From the NCBI RefSeq assembly GCF_027620315.1, contig NZ_JAPNNL010000007.1, positions 1 through 64,000 of the forward strand: a stretch of 64,000 bases of DNA, in the 5' to 3' direction. Shown here one piece after another: positions 7,612-15,416 of the stretch. The notes beneath the pieces were generated by a model that saw only the letters and a list, made by a program, of their open reading frames with translations, had not been told where the DNA came from and did no database searches. Every line of letters begins with the position of its first letter. The first letter of the stretch is position 1. The translations under genes were made by a program, and so were the position numbers. The stretch comes from Nonomuraea corallina (lineage in GTDB: Bacteria; Actinomycetota; Actinomycetes; Streptosporangiales; Streptosporangiaceae).

Positions 7612-8804
7612 CCTGGCTGCGTAACGTACTCGTCGACCTGGCCGACGACTCTCCGGAAGTGGACCTCGCCGAGCGGACGATCGCGGCGCATCACCGCAGA
7701 CGGCTCACCGCGATCTCGTACGGCGCGGCAGCCATGGTCGTGGTCGTCGCTCTCGGTGTGACGGCCGCCATCCGCCTGCTGCCGGGCGTGCCGCAGGACG
7801 CCGCTTCCGTACGCGACCTGCCGGCACGCGGGGTCGGGCCGTTGAGTCACGCGTACCAGACCTTCTGCAAGCCCCACAGCGGGAAGGCCCCGGCGGGCTG
7901 CCGGGACGGAGGGTGGCGGGTGGTCACCCGGAGCGGCAGGACCTACCACGTGCCGGAGGCGCTGCCCGGCCTCGCCCCCGGTCGCACCGGCGTGCGTGAC
8001 AGCCCGCTGGCGATCAGCCGGGACGCCCGGAAGATCGCCTACTACAGCGCCGAGGAAGGCACCTTCCAGGTCCGCGACCTGGCCTCGGGCCGGACGACGA
8101 CGGCTGCGAGGAAAGTGCCGGAAACCCGGCTGGGCAGGCTCTCGCGGCTGATGCTGTCGGACGACGGGCGGTTCCTGGCCTTCAGCAAGGTCCCGGATCT
8201 CACGGATCCCGCGGTGCTCTTCGACCTGCGCGACGGGATCGCCCGCGACCTGCCGAACCGCTGGGTCCCCATCGGCCTGTCACCGAACGGCTCCACCATC
8301 ACGCTCGCGGAATACTCCCCCAGGTCACGGCTGCGGACGATCTCCAACCTGTGGCCGAGTTCCTCGAAGAGCGACACCACCTCGGTCACCCTGCCGGCGC
8401 ACTACCTCATCAGCCCGCTCGCCCCCGACGGGAAGACCGTCGCGGTGATCGAGAACCTCAGCACCGCCGAAAAGCCGTGCCGTCACGGCAGGCTCGCCTT
8501 CATGGACACGCTCACCGGCGAGAAGCGGAAGACGACGGCCATCAGCGGCCTGCCTTCTGACGTCTCCCAGATCTCTCTGCGTACCTGGCTCAACACCGAG
8601 GAGGTCACAGCTCTCACCTCGTCCGTGCGGTGCAGGCCCGCGTCCGAGGAGCCGATCAAGGTGGGCGTGGCGATCGAGCAGCCGTACCGGACCATGACCG
8701 CCTACGCCGTGAACGTCAGGACCGGCAAGGCCAGGAAACTCGCCACGTACAGAGCGCAGGGCATCGTCGCGATCGTCCTGCCCGGCCCACCCGGGACGCG
8801 GTGA
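7608..8804 (+). CDS. Membrane-anchored partner protein of the sigma factor
   Basis: A 398-residue protein with a short N-terminal cytosolic segment (about residues 1-36, MTWLRNVLVDLADDSPEVDLAERTIAAHHRRR), one membrane helix (about 37-58) and a large extracytoplasmic domain. That domain has beta-propeller-like repeats of the TolB type (SRDARKIAYYSAEEGTFQVRDLASG, SDDGRFLAFSK, SPNGSTITLAEY, APDGKTVAVIE). Coupling to the sigma gene by ATGA suggests anti-sigma or signal-sensing function, but no zinc-finger anti-sigma motif is visible, so the role is inferred from context. Confidence 0.7.
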   Translation: MTWLRNVLVDLADDSPEVDLAERTIAAHHRRRLTAISYGAAAMVVVVALGVTAAIRLLPGVPQDAASVRDLPARGVGPLSHAYQTFCKPHSGKAPAGCRDGGWRVVTRSGRTYHVPEALPGLAPGRTGVRDSPLAISRDARKIAYYSAEEGTFQVRDLASGRTTTAARKVPETRLGRLSRLMLSDDGRFLAFSKVPDLTDPAVLFDLRDGIARDLPNRWVPIGLSPNGSTITLAEYSPRSRLRTISNLWPSSSKSDTTSVTLPAHYLISPLAPDGKTVAVIENLSTAEKPCRHGRLAFMDTLTGEKRKTTAISGLPSDVSQISLRTWLNTEEVTALTSSVRCRPASEEPIKVGVAIEQPYRTMTAYAVNVRTGKARKLATYRAQGIVAIVLPGPPGTR

Positions 8805-8834
8805 CCTCAGATCTCGGAAGCTCTCAAGCAGGCT

Positions 8835-8985
8835 GTCAGGGCAGCGCCCGGCCGTACTCCAGATAGACGGTCTCCCCCAGCTCATGGGCGGTGGCGGCGG
8901 CTTTGAGGCGGCGGGCGAGAGGCCCGATCAGCAGATCGTCAAGCTCTTCGACAGGACGGAACTCGTACGCGCTCAGCCAGCCTGA
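8835..8985 (-). pseudogene. NUDIX-like C-terminal remnant
   Basis: A minus-strand frame of about 47 codons ending in TGA at 8835-8837 reads LSAYEFRPVEELDDLLIGPLA...GETVYLEYGRALP. This resembles the C-terminal end of NUDIX hydrolases (the LSEYRFVxxxELDxLL...VYLEHG pattern). No NUDIX box or start precedes it: a TGA interrupts the frame near 8990. It lies just left of an intact NUDIX gene on the opposite strand. The family assignment rests on a short match and is tentative. Confidence 0.35.
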
Positions 8986-9100
8986 TCAGCGTCATCCGGC
9001 TCAACCGCTCCACCAGCATCCCGCGGGCATGGCAGTGTGCATCACGCCAGCCCCGCGACCCGCCTGGGCAGGAGGCTACGGATGGACCGAAGGGAGCATC

Positions 9101-9556
9101 GTGAACAGACTGGTCAGCCGCCTATGGCTGCTCATCCGCGGGCCACTCCAGTGGCGGCTCCTCTGGCTATGGCACGCGAAATTCATGATCGGCGTTACGG
9201 GCGTCGTCCGCGACGAAGAAGGTCGCGTGCTCCTCCTGCGGCACCGCATGTGGCCCCCGGAACGGCAGTGGGGCTGCCCCTCCGGCTACGTCGAAAAGGG
9301 CGAGACCTGGGAGGACACCATCGTCCGCGAGGTGCGCGAGGAGACCGGGCTGCACGTCAAGGTCGGGCGTCTCCTCCACCTGAAGAGCGGATACCAGCTG
9401 CGGGTCGAAGCAACCTACGAGGCCCTGCTCACCGGCGGCACACTCAAGATCGACCCTGCTGAGGTCCTGGAGGCGAAGTGGTGTTCGCCGTACGACCTTC
9501 CCGATGGGCTGCAGGAGTCGCACCGGCTCCTGATCCAGCAGATCGCCAGACTGTAG
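9101..9556 (+). CDS. NUDIX hydrolase
   Basis: A 151-residue NUDIX protein. The diagnostic box G-x5-E-x7-REVREETGL is complete (GYVEKGETWEDTIVREVREETGL region, about residues 65-87), so Mg-dependent cleavage of a nucleoside-diphosphate-linked substrate is expected. The hydrophobic start (LVSRLWLLIRGPLQWRLLWLWHAKFMIG) resembles actinobacterial NUDIX proteins with a membrane-facing N-terminal helix. GTG at 9101 is preceded by AAGGGAG. The substrate cannot be told from sequence. Confidence 0.85.
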   Translation: MNRLVSRLWLLIRGPLQWRLLWLWHAKFMIGVTGVVRDEEGRVLLLRHRMWPPERQWGCPSGYVEKGETWEDTIVREVREETGLHVKVGRLLHLKSGYQLRVEATYEALLTGGTLKIDPAEVLEAKWCSPYDLPDGLQESHRLLIQQIARL

Positions 9557-10031
9557 CCCTGGGACCGGACATCGGTGCCGGCTGTCGGGTCCCCCTTCGC
9601 CATCAGTACGCGACCTGATCCGCGTTCAGGTGCGGGCCAGGTCCGCGCCGGCCTGCCGCACCACCGCTACCGGCACGACCGGCCCGCTGCCGCTCTCCCT
9701 GATGATCGCGCCCCTCAGACCTGAACAATCGGGCCTGCATTACAGGAAGATCGCTGAGAGCAAGATCCGCACACGTCGTTTCACCTGTGGGCGGTGGCGC
9801 GAGACGTTCGACCTCGGCTTGCTGCCGCATGACCTCCAGGTCCCTGGCACGCGCCTGCCGAGCGAACCAGCTCCTCAGCCACAGATATCCCACGGATACG
9901 GCAGGCGTAAAAGGCCGCCGCCCGAGATGGGATTCTCACGGCACCCTCTTCGTGGACCTTTTGCGCACTTCGAGGATGCGACCACGGCGAGCCATCGAGG
10001 TACGCCGCTCCGCCGCCCGGATCATGTGTGG
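9557..10031. other. Intergenic region with possible gene debris
   Basis: No convincing complete gene lies in these 475 bases. On the minus strand (about 9790-9915) a short frame with protein-like composition reads LWLRSWFARQARARDLEVMR followed by QQAEVERL, resembling the end of a membrane helix plus a charged helix. It lacks a start and a recognisable family. The plus-strand open frame into the MFS gene is judged non-coding before about 10,026. Confidence 0.4.
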
Positions 10032-11657
10032 ATGAGCGAGTCCGCGCAAGCCGCTTCGACGAGGCTCGTCCTGCTGACGCTGGCCGCTGGACAGTTCTTG
10101 ATGGCCCTCGACACCTCCGTGATGAACGTGGCGATCGCGACGGTGGCCGAGGACGTGGGGACCACGGTGGCCGGGGTCCAGGGCACGATCGCGGCGTACA
10201 CGCTGATTATGGCGGTCTTCATGATCCCCGGCGGCAAAGTCGGGGCGATCATCGGCCGTAAGCGCGCGTTCATGCTCGGTTGCATGGTCTACGGCGCCGG
10301 ATCGTTCACCACCGCGATATCTCCGAACCTGCCTGTCCTGCTGCTGGGCTGGTCGTTCCTGGAGGGCATCGGGGCGGCACTGATCTTGCCCGCGATCGTG
10401 GCACTGGTCGCGGGAAACGTTCCCCGGGAGCAGCGGCCGGCCGCCTACGGGCTGGTGGCGGCGGCTGGGGCGATCGCGATCGCAATCGGCCCCCTCGTCG
10501 GGGGGCTCGCCACGACGTACTTCTCATGGCGATGGGTGTTCGCCGGGGAGGTTGTGATTGTGCTGGGCATCCTGCTGTTCGCCCGGCGGGTAGCCGACGC
10601 GCCCCCGGTCCGCCGCCCGCGCATTGACGTCGTCGGGGCCGTGCTCTCGGGGCTGGGGCTCGGGATCTTCGTGTACGGGGTGCTGCGATCGGATGAGTGG
10701 GGTTGGTTCAGCCCCAAGCCGAACGGTCCCGCCTGGTTCGGGATCTCTCCTGTCGTGTGGCTCATGCTGGCGGGCCTGTTCCTGATGTGGATGTTCCTGG
10801 AGTGGGAGGGCCATGTCGCACGGCGCGGCAAAGAGCCCCTGGTAGACCCCGGACTGCTTCGCAACAGGCAGCTCGTGGGCGGCCTGACGATGTTCTTTTT
10901 CCAGTACCTGACGCAGCTCGGCGTCTTCGTCGTCATCCCGCTCTACCTGTCGGTCGCCCTAGGGCTTTCCGCCTTGGCCACCGGCGTGCGCATCATGCCG
11001 CTCTCCCTGCCGCTGCTGGCAGCGGCGCTGGTCATCCCCCGCCTGCTTCCCGAAGCCTCTCCGCGGCGGCTGGTCAGGGCGGGGATGATCTGCGTGATCC
11101 TGGGCGCCGCGGTCCTGCTGGCGGCCTTGGAGGTCGAAGCGGGGCCAGAGGTCGTCACTGTTCCGCTGCTGCTGGTGGGGCTGGGCATGGGCACACTTGC
11201 CTCCCAGCTCGGGGCGGTCACCGTTTCCGCGGTACGGGACGAGCGGAGCGCGGAGGTCGGCGGTGTCCAGAACACCGTCACCAACCTCGGCGCCTCCATC
11301 GGCACCGCGTTCGCCTCCTCGATCATGATCGCCACGCTGACGGCCTCATTCCTCAACACCGTGGAGCTCAACCCGGCGATCCCCCCGCAAGTCAAGCAGC
11401 AAGCCCAGGTGCAGCTCATCAGCGGCGTGCCGTTCCTCTCGGACGCCCAGCTATCGGCAGCCCTTGACAAGGTCGGCGTGCCTCCCGACGTGGCCCAGGC
11501 CGCGCACGACGCCAACGCCAACGCCCGCATTGTCGGGCTCAAGGCCGCCCTCGCCATCCTGGTTCTCACAGGACTCATCTCGCTGTTCTTCGTCCGCCTG
11601 ATCCCCACAACCCAGCCCGGCTCGGCCCGCCGCGAGACCTTGCCTCCCCACTCCTGA
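10032..11657 (+). CDS. MFS drug exporter, DHA2 (14-helix) family
   Basis: A 541-residue transporter with about 14 membrane helices. Family motifs are visible: LDTSVMNVAIATV in helix 1 (motif D1) and GGKVGAIIGRKRAFMLG in the helix 2-3 loop (motif A). These antiporters export hydrophobic or cationic drugs in exchange for protons. ATG at 10,032 is used; GTG at 10,026 is in frame and equally possible. A much longer upstream frame was rejected because its residues look non-coding. A loop of about 60 residues after helix 13 (LNTVELNPAIPPQVKQQAQ...) is typical of EmrB/QacA-like members. No adjacent regulator is evident. Confidence 0.88.
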   Translation: MSESAQAASTRLVLLTLAAGQFLMALDTSVMNVAIATVAEDVGTTVAGVQGTIAAYTLIMAVFMIPGGKVGAIIGRKRAFMLGCMVYGAGSFTTAISPNLPVLLLGWSFLEGIGAALILPAIVALVAGNVPREQRPAAYGLVAAAGAIAIAIGPLVGGLATTYFSWRWVFAGEVVIVLGILLFARRVADAPPVRRPRIDVVGAVLSGLGLGIFVYGVLRSDEWGWFSPKPNGPAWFGISPVVWLMLAGLFLMWMFLEWEGHVARRGKEPLVDPGLLRNRQLVGGLTMFFFQYLTQLGVFVVIPLYLSVALGLSALATGVRIMPLSLPLLAAALVIPRLLPEASPRRLVRAGMICVILGAAVLLAALEVEAGPEVVTVPLLLVGLGMGTLASQLGAVTVSAVRDERSAEVGGVQNTVTNLGASIGTAFASSIMIATLTASFLNTVELNPAIPPQVKQQAQVQLISGVPFLSDAQLSAALDKVGVPPDVAQAAHDANANARIVGLKAALAILVLTGLISLFFVRLIPTTQPGSARRETLPPHS

Positions 11658-11740
11658 TCCCCCATTGCGGGAGCTTTCGACCTGAAATATCCAGAAGCCG
11701 GCGCTCGTGCCTGAGAGGCGCTTGATGCGCCATGATGGAT

Positions 11741-11938
11741 TTAGTCCAATGGCACGCTGATCATGCCACCGGACTGGTCCAGCAGCGAGAGAACCTGACG
11801 GTATGACGGATCAATGGCGATCAGGAATCGCCGTCCGCCGGGGACGGTGAGACAGACAACCGTCGCGTTCAGCACGGATCGGGCTTCTGCCGCAGTAGCG
11901 GCACGGATTACGACGAAAGCATCCTGACGCGGAATCAC
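11741..11938 (-). CDS. Small hypothetical protein, possibly C-terminal half of a split gene
   Basis: A 65-residue frame, GTG at 11,938, overlapping the stop of the preceding minus-strand gene (GTGA). It reads IPRQDAFVVIRAATAAEARS then VVCLTVPGGRRFLIAIDPSY, i.e. mixed beta strands that look like the second half of a small PH-like or SH3-like domain rather than a free-standing protein. Either it is a coupled second gene, or it and the upstream gene are one protein split by a one-base frameshift. No SD is visible ahead of the GTG. Confidence 0.45.
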   Translation of the reverse strand: MIPRQDAFVVIRAATAAEARSVLNATVVCLTVPGGRRFLIAIDPSYRQVLSLLDQSGGMISVPLD

Positions 11939-12186
11939 GCGCCGTAAGATCTTTCCTTCGCGATCGATCGAGTGGTCACAGTGTCAGCCGCGACAGTGAC
12001 ATATCCGCCTATCCAGCCGCGGTGGGAGGCGTAGGATGGCACGTTGAAGCCGTAAACCAGGCCCGGAACCGTAACGGAGCCGTCGGGATGTGACACGGGA
12101 CGAGCCATTCCCCGCCCCCTGCCCAGCCTCTCGCCTATAAGGCCGCCGAGCCAATCTGCGATCACTTCCAGGAGAAATCCGAGCAT
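11935..12186 (-). CDS. Small hypothetical protein, possibly N-terminal half of a split gene
   Basis: An 83-residue frame from ATG 12,186 (GAGGAT ribosome site); TTG at 12,255 with GAAAGGAA upstream would add 23 residues. It starts with an amphipathic helix (MLGFLLEVIADWLGGLIGER) common to small actinobacterial hypothetical proteins, then a beta-rich part (PGLVYGFNVPSYASHRGWIG, YVTVAADTVTTRS). It ends at TGA exactly where the next frame's GTG begins. Family not recognised with certainty. Confidence 0.5.
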   Translation of the reverse strand: MLGFLLEVIADWLGGLIGERLGRGRGMARPVSHPDGSVTVPGLVYGFNVPSYASHRGWIGGYVTVAADTVTTRSIAKERSYGA

Positions 12187-12673
12187 GGCATCCTCGCATT
12201 GATCCGCCGTCACGGAGTCCGGATTCTCCTGGGCAACGAATCGAGGCTGTTTCAAGTTCCTTTCGCCATTCCTTCACCCATCAAGGGAGCGGACAGGGCT
12301 CAGGATGTGCGGTGGGCCGGGCTGAGACATCCGATGGGCGGGACGTGTCAAATCGTGTGGAGCGGTCGTCGACGCGAGCGGCGAGATGTGGGCGCGACGA
12401 GGTGCGCGTCGGCGGTTCCTCCGGCGCGCGGGGTTCGGGGCTGGGAAATCCTCAGCGACAATGGCGATCAGCCCGCGTGGATTCGCAGGGCGGCGGCATG
12501 GCGATCGCCGTGTTCTTTGCGTCGGTCGTGGTGAGCGCGGGTGCCAGGTGAGGCGGTCAGGGCCGCGAACGACCACACCAGAAGCTCCTGTCCAGGCAGC
12601 TGCAGCCGCACGAGACGGGCCACTGCTCTTGCAGGGGGCTGCCCGGGCGCGAGGGCGTGCGAGCCGCTCGGCC
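12187..12673. other. Intergenic region between divergent genes
   Basis: About 490 bases between the small minus-strand gene and the repeat cluster ahead of the DUF4143 ATPase. Open frames on both strands have arginine-rich composition and no ribosome sites, so I see no gene here. The alternative TTG start of the minus-strand gene (12,255) lies inside it. Confidence 0.5.
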
Positions 12674-12765
12674 AGCGACCAACAGCCCATATCAGTGGCG
12701 ACCATTTCACCATGAACATGGCGACCAACTCACCGCGGGTACGGCGACCAATTCACCGCGAGGGA
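12674..12765 (+). repeat. Four 23-bp phased direct repeats (iteron-like)
   Basis: Copies begin at exactly 23-bp spacing: 12,674 (AGCGACCAACAG..., degenerate), 12,697 (GGCGACCATTTCACC...), 12,720 (GGCGACCAACTCACC...) and 12,743 (GGCGACCAATTCACC...). The shared core is GGCGACCAnnTCACC, and identity increases toward the gene. The array ends at the ribosome site of the DUF4143 ATPase, so it likely overlaps its promoter. A cooperative operator is the simplest reading. Confidence 0.75.
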
Positions 12766-12767
12766 TT

Positions 12768-14045
12768 ATGATAGAAAGCATGGTCACCACCCCGCTCGGG
12801 CGCCTGATCCACCGTCACGCGGAGCAAGCAGTCGCGGACGCCTTGGCCGATACGCGCGTCGTCCTGGTCAACGGCGCACGACAGTCGGGCAAGAGCACGC
12901 TGGTCCGGCGGCTCGCCAAGACGGACGGCACCGAGTGGCGCGACCTCGACGATCCGCTGACCTTGCAGGCTGCGTTGAGCGACCCCAGCGGCTTCGTGGA
13001 CTTTCCGGAGCCCATGGTCATCGATGAGATCCAGCGTGCTCCGGAGCTACTGCTCGCCATCAAATCTCAGGTGGACGCCGATCCGAGACCCGGCAGATAC
13101 CTGCTCACCGGCTCCTCCCGGCTACTCGCCCTACGCGGTCTGCCGGACACCCTGCCCGGTCGGATGGAAACCATCGAACTGTGGCCTTTCGCGCAGGGCG
13201 AGATCGACGGCCGTCCCGATGCCTTCATCGACGCGGTGTTCACGCACGGCCCGGCCCTCCGGCACACCTCCCGGCTCACCCGGGCCGACTACGCGGACCG
13301 CCTGGTCCGCGGCGGCTACCCCGAAGCTGTCGCCCGCACCAACCCTCGACGCAGGCAACGCTTCTTCGACTCCTACGTCGGCGATCTGATCAACCGTGAC
13401 GTGATGCAACTGTCGGAGATCGAACGTACCGCGGAACTACGCGCGCTGGTCAGGTCTCTGGCGGCCAGATCCGGTCAACTCCTCGTCGTTCAGGCGCTGG
13501 GCCGTGACCTCGGCCTGCCCGGCACAACCACCGCCAGATTCCTGGCACTGCTGGAAGAAGTCTTCCTGATCAAACGCGTGCCCGCCTGGTCGAAGAACAT
13601 CAGCAGCCGGGCCGTACACACCCCCAAGGTCACCTTTGTCGACTCGGGAGTGGCGGCGAACCTGCTGGGCGTCGACGCCCACAGCCTCCTCCGGCCCGGG
13701 TCCGCATTCGGGCCGCTGCTCGAGGGCTTCGTCCTGACGGAACTGGCCCGGCAGACGACCTGGGCGCACACCTTGGTCGACCTTTACCACTACCGGACCA
13801 AGGACAAGGTGGAGGTGGACGCCGTCCTGGAGAGCCGCCAGGGCCGGGTCGTGGGCATCGAGGTCAAGGCCGCCTCCACCGTACGACCGGACGACTTCAA
13901 AGGACTCCGCCACCTTGCGGAACGGGTGGGCCCCGACTTCGTCGCCGGTCTGGTCCTGCACACCGGCACGCAGACATTCTCCTTCGGCGACCGAATGCTG
14001 GCCGTCCCGGTCAGCGCCCTGTGGGAGGCAACGGCCACGACCTAG
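12768..14045 (+). CDS. AAA ATPase with DUF4143 domain
   Basis: A 425-residue protein of the AAA_14/DUF4143 family. Walker A is NGARQSGKSTL (about residues 37-47), Walker B FPEPMVIDEIQRAPELL, sensor GRYLLTGSSRLL; the C-terminal DUF4143 half ends in a restriction-endonuclease-like core (YHYRTKDKVEVDAVLE...VVGIEVKAA). ATG at 12,768 follows GCGAGGGA. Members are widespread solitary ATPases of unclear function, sometimes linked to conflict systems. This one lies immediately outside the left attachment site of the integrated element and behind the phased repeats. Confidence 0.88.
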   Translation: MIESMVTTPLGRLIHRHAEQAVADALADTRVVLVNGARQSGKSTLVRRLAKTDGTEWRDLDDPLTLQAALSDPSGFVDFPEPMVIDEIQRAPELLLAIKSQVDADPRPGRYLLTGSSRLLALRGLPDTLPGRMETIELWPFAQGEIDGRPDAFIDAVFTHGPALRHTSRLTRADYADRLVRGGYPEAVARTNPRRRQRFFDSYVGDLINRDVMQLSEIERTAELRALVRSLAARSGQLLVVQALGRDLGLPGTTTARFLALLEEVFLIKRVPAWSKNISSRAVHTPKVTFVDSGVAANLLGVDAHSLLRPGSAFGPLLEGFVLTELARQTTWAHTLVDLYHYRTKDKVEVDAVLESRQGRVVGIEVKAASTVRPDDFKGLRHLAERVGPDFVAGLVLHTGTQTFSFGDRMLAVPVSALWEATATT

Positions 14046-14092
14046 CCGGCCGCCACTCGATATACCACCGGACCCCCACGAGCCCTGGAACA

Positions 14093-14137
14093 GGTGGGCG
14101 GTACTGGGTTCGAACCAGTGACCCCTCGCTTGTAAGG
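14093..14137 (-). repeat. Left attachment repeat (displaced 3' half of tRNA-Val)
   Basis: 45 bases identical to 27,164-27,208, covering the tRNA-Val 3' portion from the anticodon loop through the T-arm and acceptor strand. Upstream bases differ: the CCA end is not completed here. Downstream the sequence diverges from the tRNA anticodon stem, so this is an att duplication, not a functional tRNA. Confidence 0.95.
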
Positions 14138-14717
14138 AGCCAAGATCTCCCCTGGCGGTACGCTGACCTGCGATCCGACCTGGGACCCCGATCCCCCGCC
14201 GACCGTCTCCGAGCTGCCCTTATGGCACGCTAATGGCACGGTGATCATGCCTCTTGTCGCAGCTCGCAACCTCATATGATCACGGTTTGTCGGCCACCTT
14301 CCCGCCGTCAAATGGCACGCTAATGGCACGACGATCAAGGGGTGTCCCGCGAGGTGCAGACCTGCACGCATCTCCCCTGCCTGATCTTCCCGTCTGCCTC
14401 GACCCACCGCGAAGCGGCAGCGGGCCGGCGACGGAAGGTCAAGCCCGTCCTCGCGTGTACCTCAACCGGCCGCCGTTCCTCGATCATCAGACGCCAACGG
14501 CCACGGACGGGCTTGAGCTGGAGGAGTCGGGCTGCTGGGCTCTGCCTGGGTCGCGGCAGGCGGGAAGATCAGGCCCACCTCAGCCACTACGGACCCGGCT
14601 CGCGCTCGTCGCGATCATCCCGGAGCCGAGGCCCCCGCCGGAGGCGCAATACGTCGGCAGGAAACTTCGACGGCGTCTGGAGAGTTAAGAGTGGAGAACC
14701 TATGGCGGAGGGGCTAA
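14138..14717. other. Left-end non-coding region of the element
   Basis: 580 bases between the left attachment repeat and the first element gene. Two copies of a 19-bp repeat lie in it (entry at 14,222-14,330). Several open frames cross it but all are arginine/proline-rich with no ribosome site, so I call no gene. Confidence 0.5.
14222..14330 (+). repeat. Left arm-type repeat pair
   Basis: ATGGCACGCTAATGGCACG occurs at 14,222-14,240 and again at 14,312-14,330, each itself a doubled ATGGCACG. A third copy with one mismatch is at the right end (27,106-27,124). Placement just inside both attachment sites is what is expected of integrase arm-binding sites. Confidence 0.7.
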
Positions 14718-15314
14718 GTGGCACTGAGCGACACCTTAGTCTCGACCTTGACAGGCGGCGCTTTGGCGACCCTCGGCACATGGCTTGGGACGCGATGGCA
14801 GGGACGTGAGGCCAAAAGGTCGAGGTTGGAACAATACGAGAGGGACGATCGCCTTCGGCACGAAGCCGATCGCCGAGCGCTATATGCGCGGTTTGCAAGA
14901 CTCCTTACTGAGGTGCTCGACTTAGTAGATGCGCCCGAAGCTTACGACAAGCTCGAGGACCTGGAGCGGCTGTATTGGGAAATAGCCATGATTGGCTCCG
15001 CCGACGTGGTCTACCGCGCGAGGAGTGCCATCATGGCTGTGGCAACCGGACTTGAGGTTGACCCTGAGCTGCTAGTGGCATCTTTCGTGAGGTCTGTTCG
15101 CGAGGAGCTTGGCTTGGCGCAGGAAGGACTACCCCGCAATCTGCTGAGAGACAATGAGCAGCACCTTAGTCGGGAAGCTCAAATCTCTCGCCAACTGCGG
15201 ATGACCGCCCTCGCTCAGGAACAGGGAAAATCTCGAGGACGGCCCACGCTGGCCGCGCGCGAGAACGGCCCCCAGGCCGCACGCGCAGCGCGGCGGCCGA
15301 GCGTGGAGCCGTAA
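14718..15314 (+). CDS. Hypothetical membrane-anchored coiled-coil protein (element cargo)
   Basis: A 198-residue protein of unknown function. GTG at 14,718 follows GGAGGGG. Residues about 5-25 (LVSTLTGGALATLGTWLGTR) form one hydrophobic helix; a charged, helical segment (REAKRSRLEQYERDDRLRHE, then ADRRALYARFARLLTEVLDL) follows and is probably a coiled coil. The last 25 residues are Arg/Ala/Pro-rich and come from a GC-rich patch. It precedes the KAP NTPase but is separated from it by a hairpin. A membrane-linked partner of the KAP protein is possible but unproven. Confidence 0.65.
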   Translation: MALSDTLVSTLTGGALATLGTWLGTRWQGREAKRSRLEQYERDDRLRHEADRRALYARFARLLTEVLDLVDAPEAYDKLEDLERLYWEIAMIGSADVVYRARSAIMAVATGLEVDPELLVASFVRSVREELGLAQEGLPRNLLRDNEQHLSREAQISRQLRMTALAQEQGKSRGRPTLAARENGPQAARAARRPSVEP

Positions 15315-15333
15315 GGCGGCGCGGAGCGCCGCC
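15315..15333 (+). terminator. Hairpin after the first cargo gene
   Basis: Perfect 8-bp stem GGCGGCGC / GCGCCGCC with a GGA loop, starting directly after the TAA stop at 15,312-15,314. There is no long T tract. It probably separates this transcript from the KAP gene. Confidence 0.6.
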
Positions 15334-15366
15334 CTTGATGTCTAAAAGAACAATTCGGCAAGCGAT

Positions 15367-15379
15367 CTAGTGATACTAG
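15367..15379. promoter_or_regulatory. Palindrome upstream of the KAP gene
   Basis: CTAGT-GAT-ACTAG, a 13-bp palindrome in an AT-rich stretch 38 bases upstream of the KAP start. Position suggests an operator or promoter element. No regulator can be assigned. Confidence 0.35.
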
Positions 15380-15416
15380 CTCGTATGAAAATCCAGAGTT
15401 GACGACGGAGGCTGCA

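Noticed and set aside
9630-10031. N-terminal extension of the MFS transporter by about 130 residues
   Set aside because: Residues are low-quality, Arg/Pro-rich and lack DHA2 homology; the motif-bearing start is at about 10,032.
14093-14170. Second tRNA gene at the left end of the element
   Set aside because: Only the 3' half matches tRNA-Val; the anticodon 5' strand and acceptor 5' strand are absent, so it is an attachment-site duplication.
14254-14688. Gene in the left-end region of the element
   Set aside because: Several overlapping frames of similar length, none with a ribosome site or recognisable composition.
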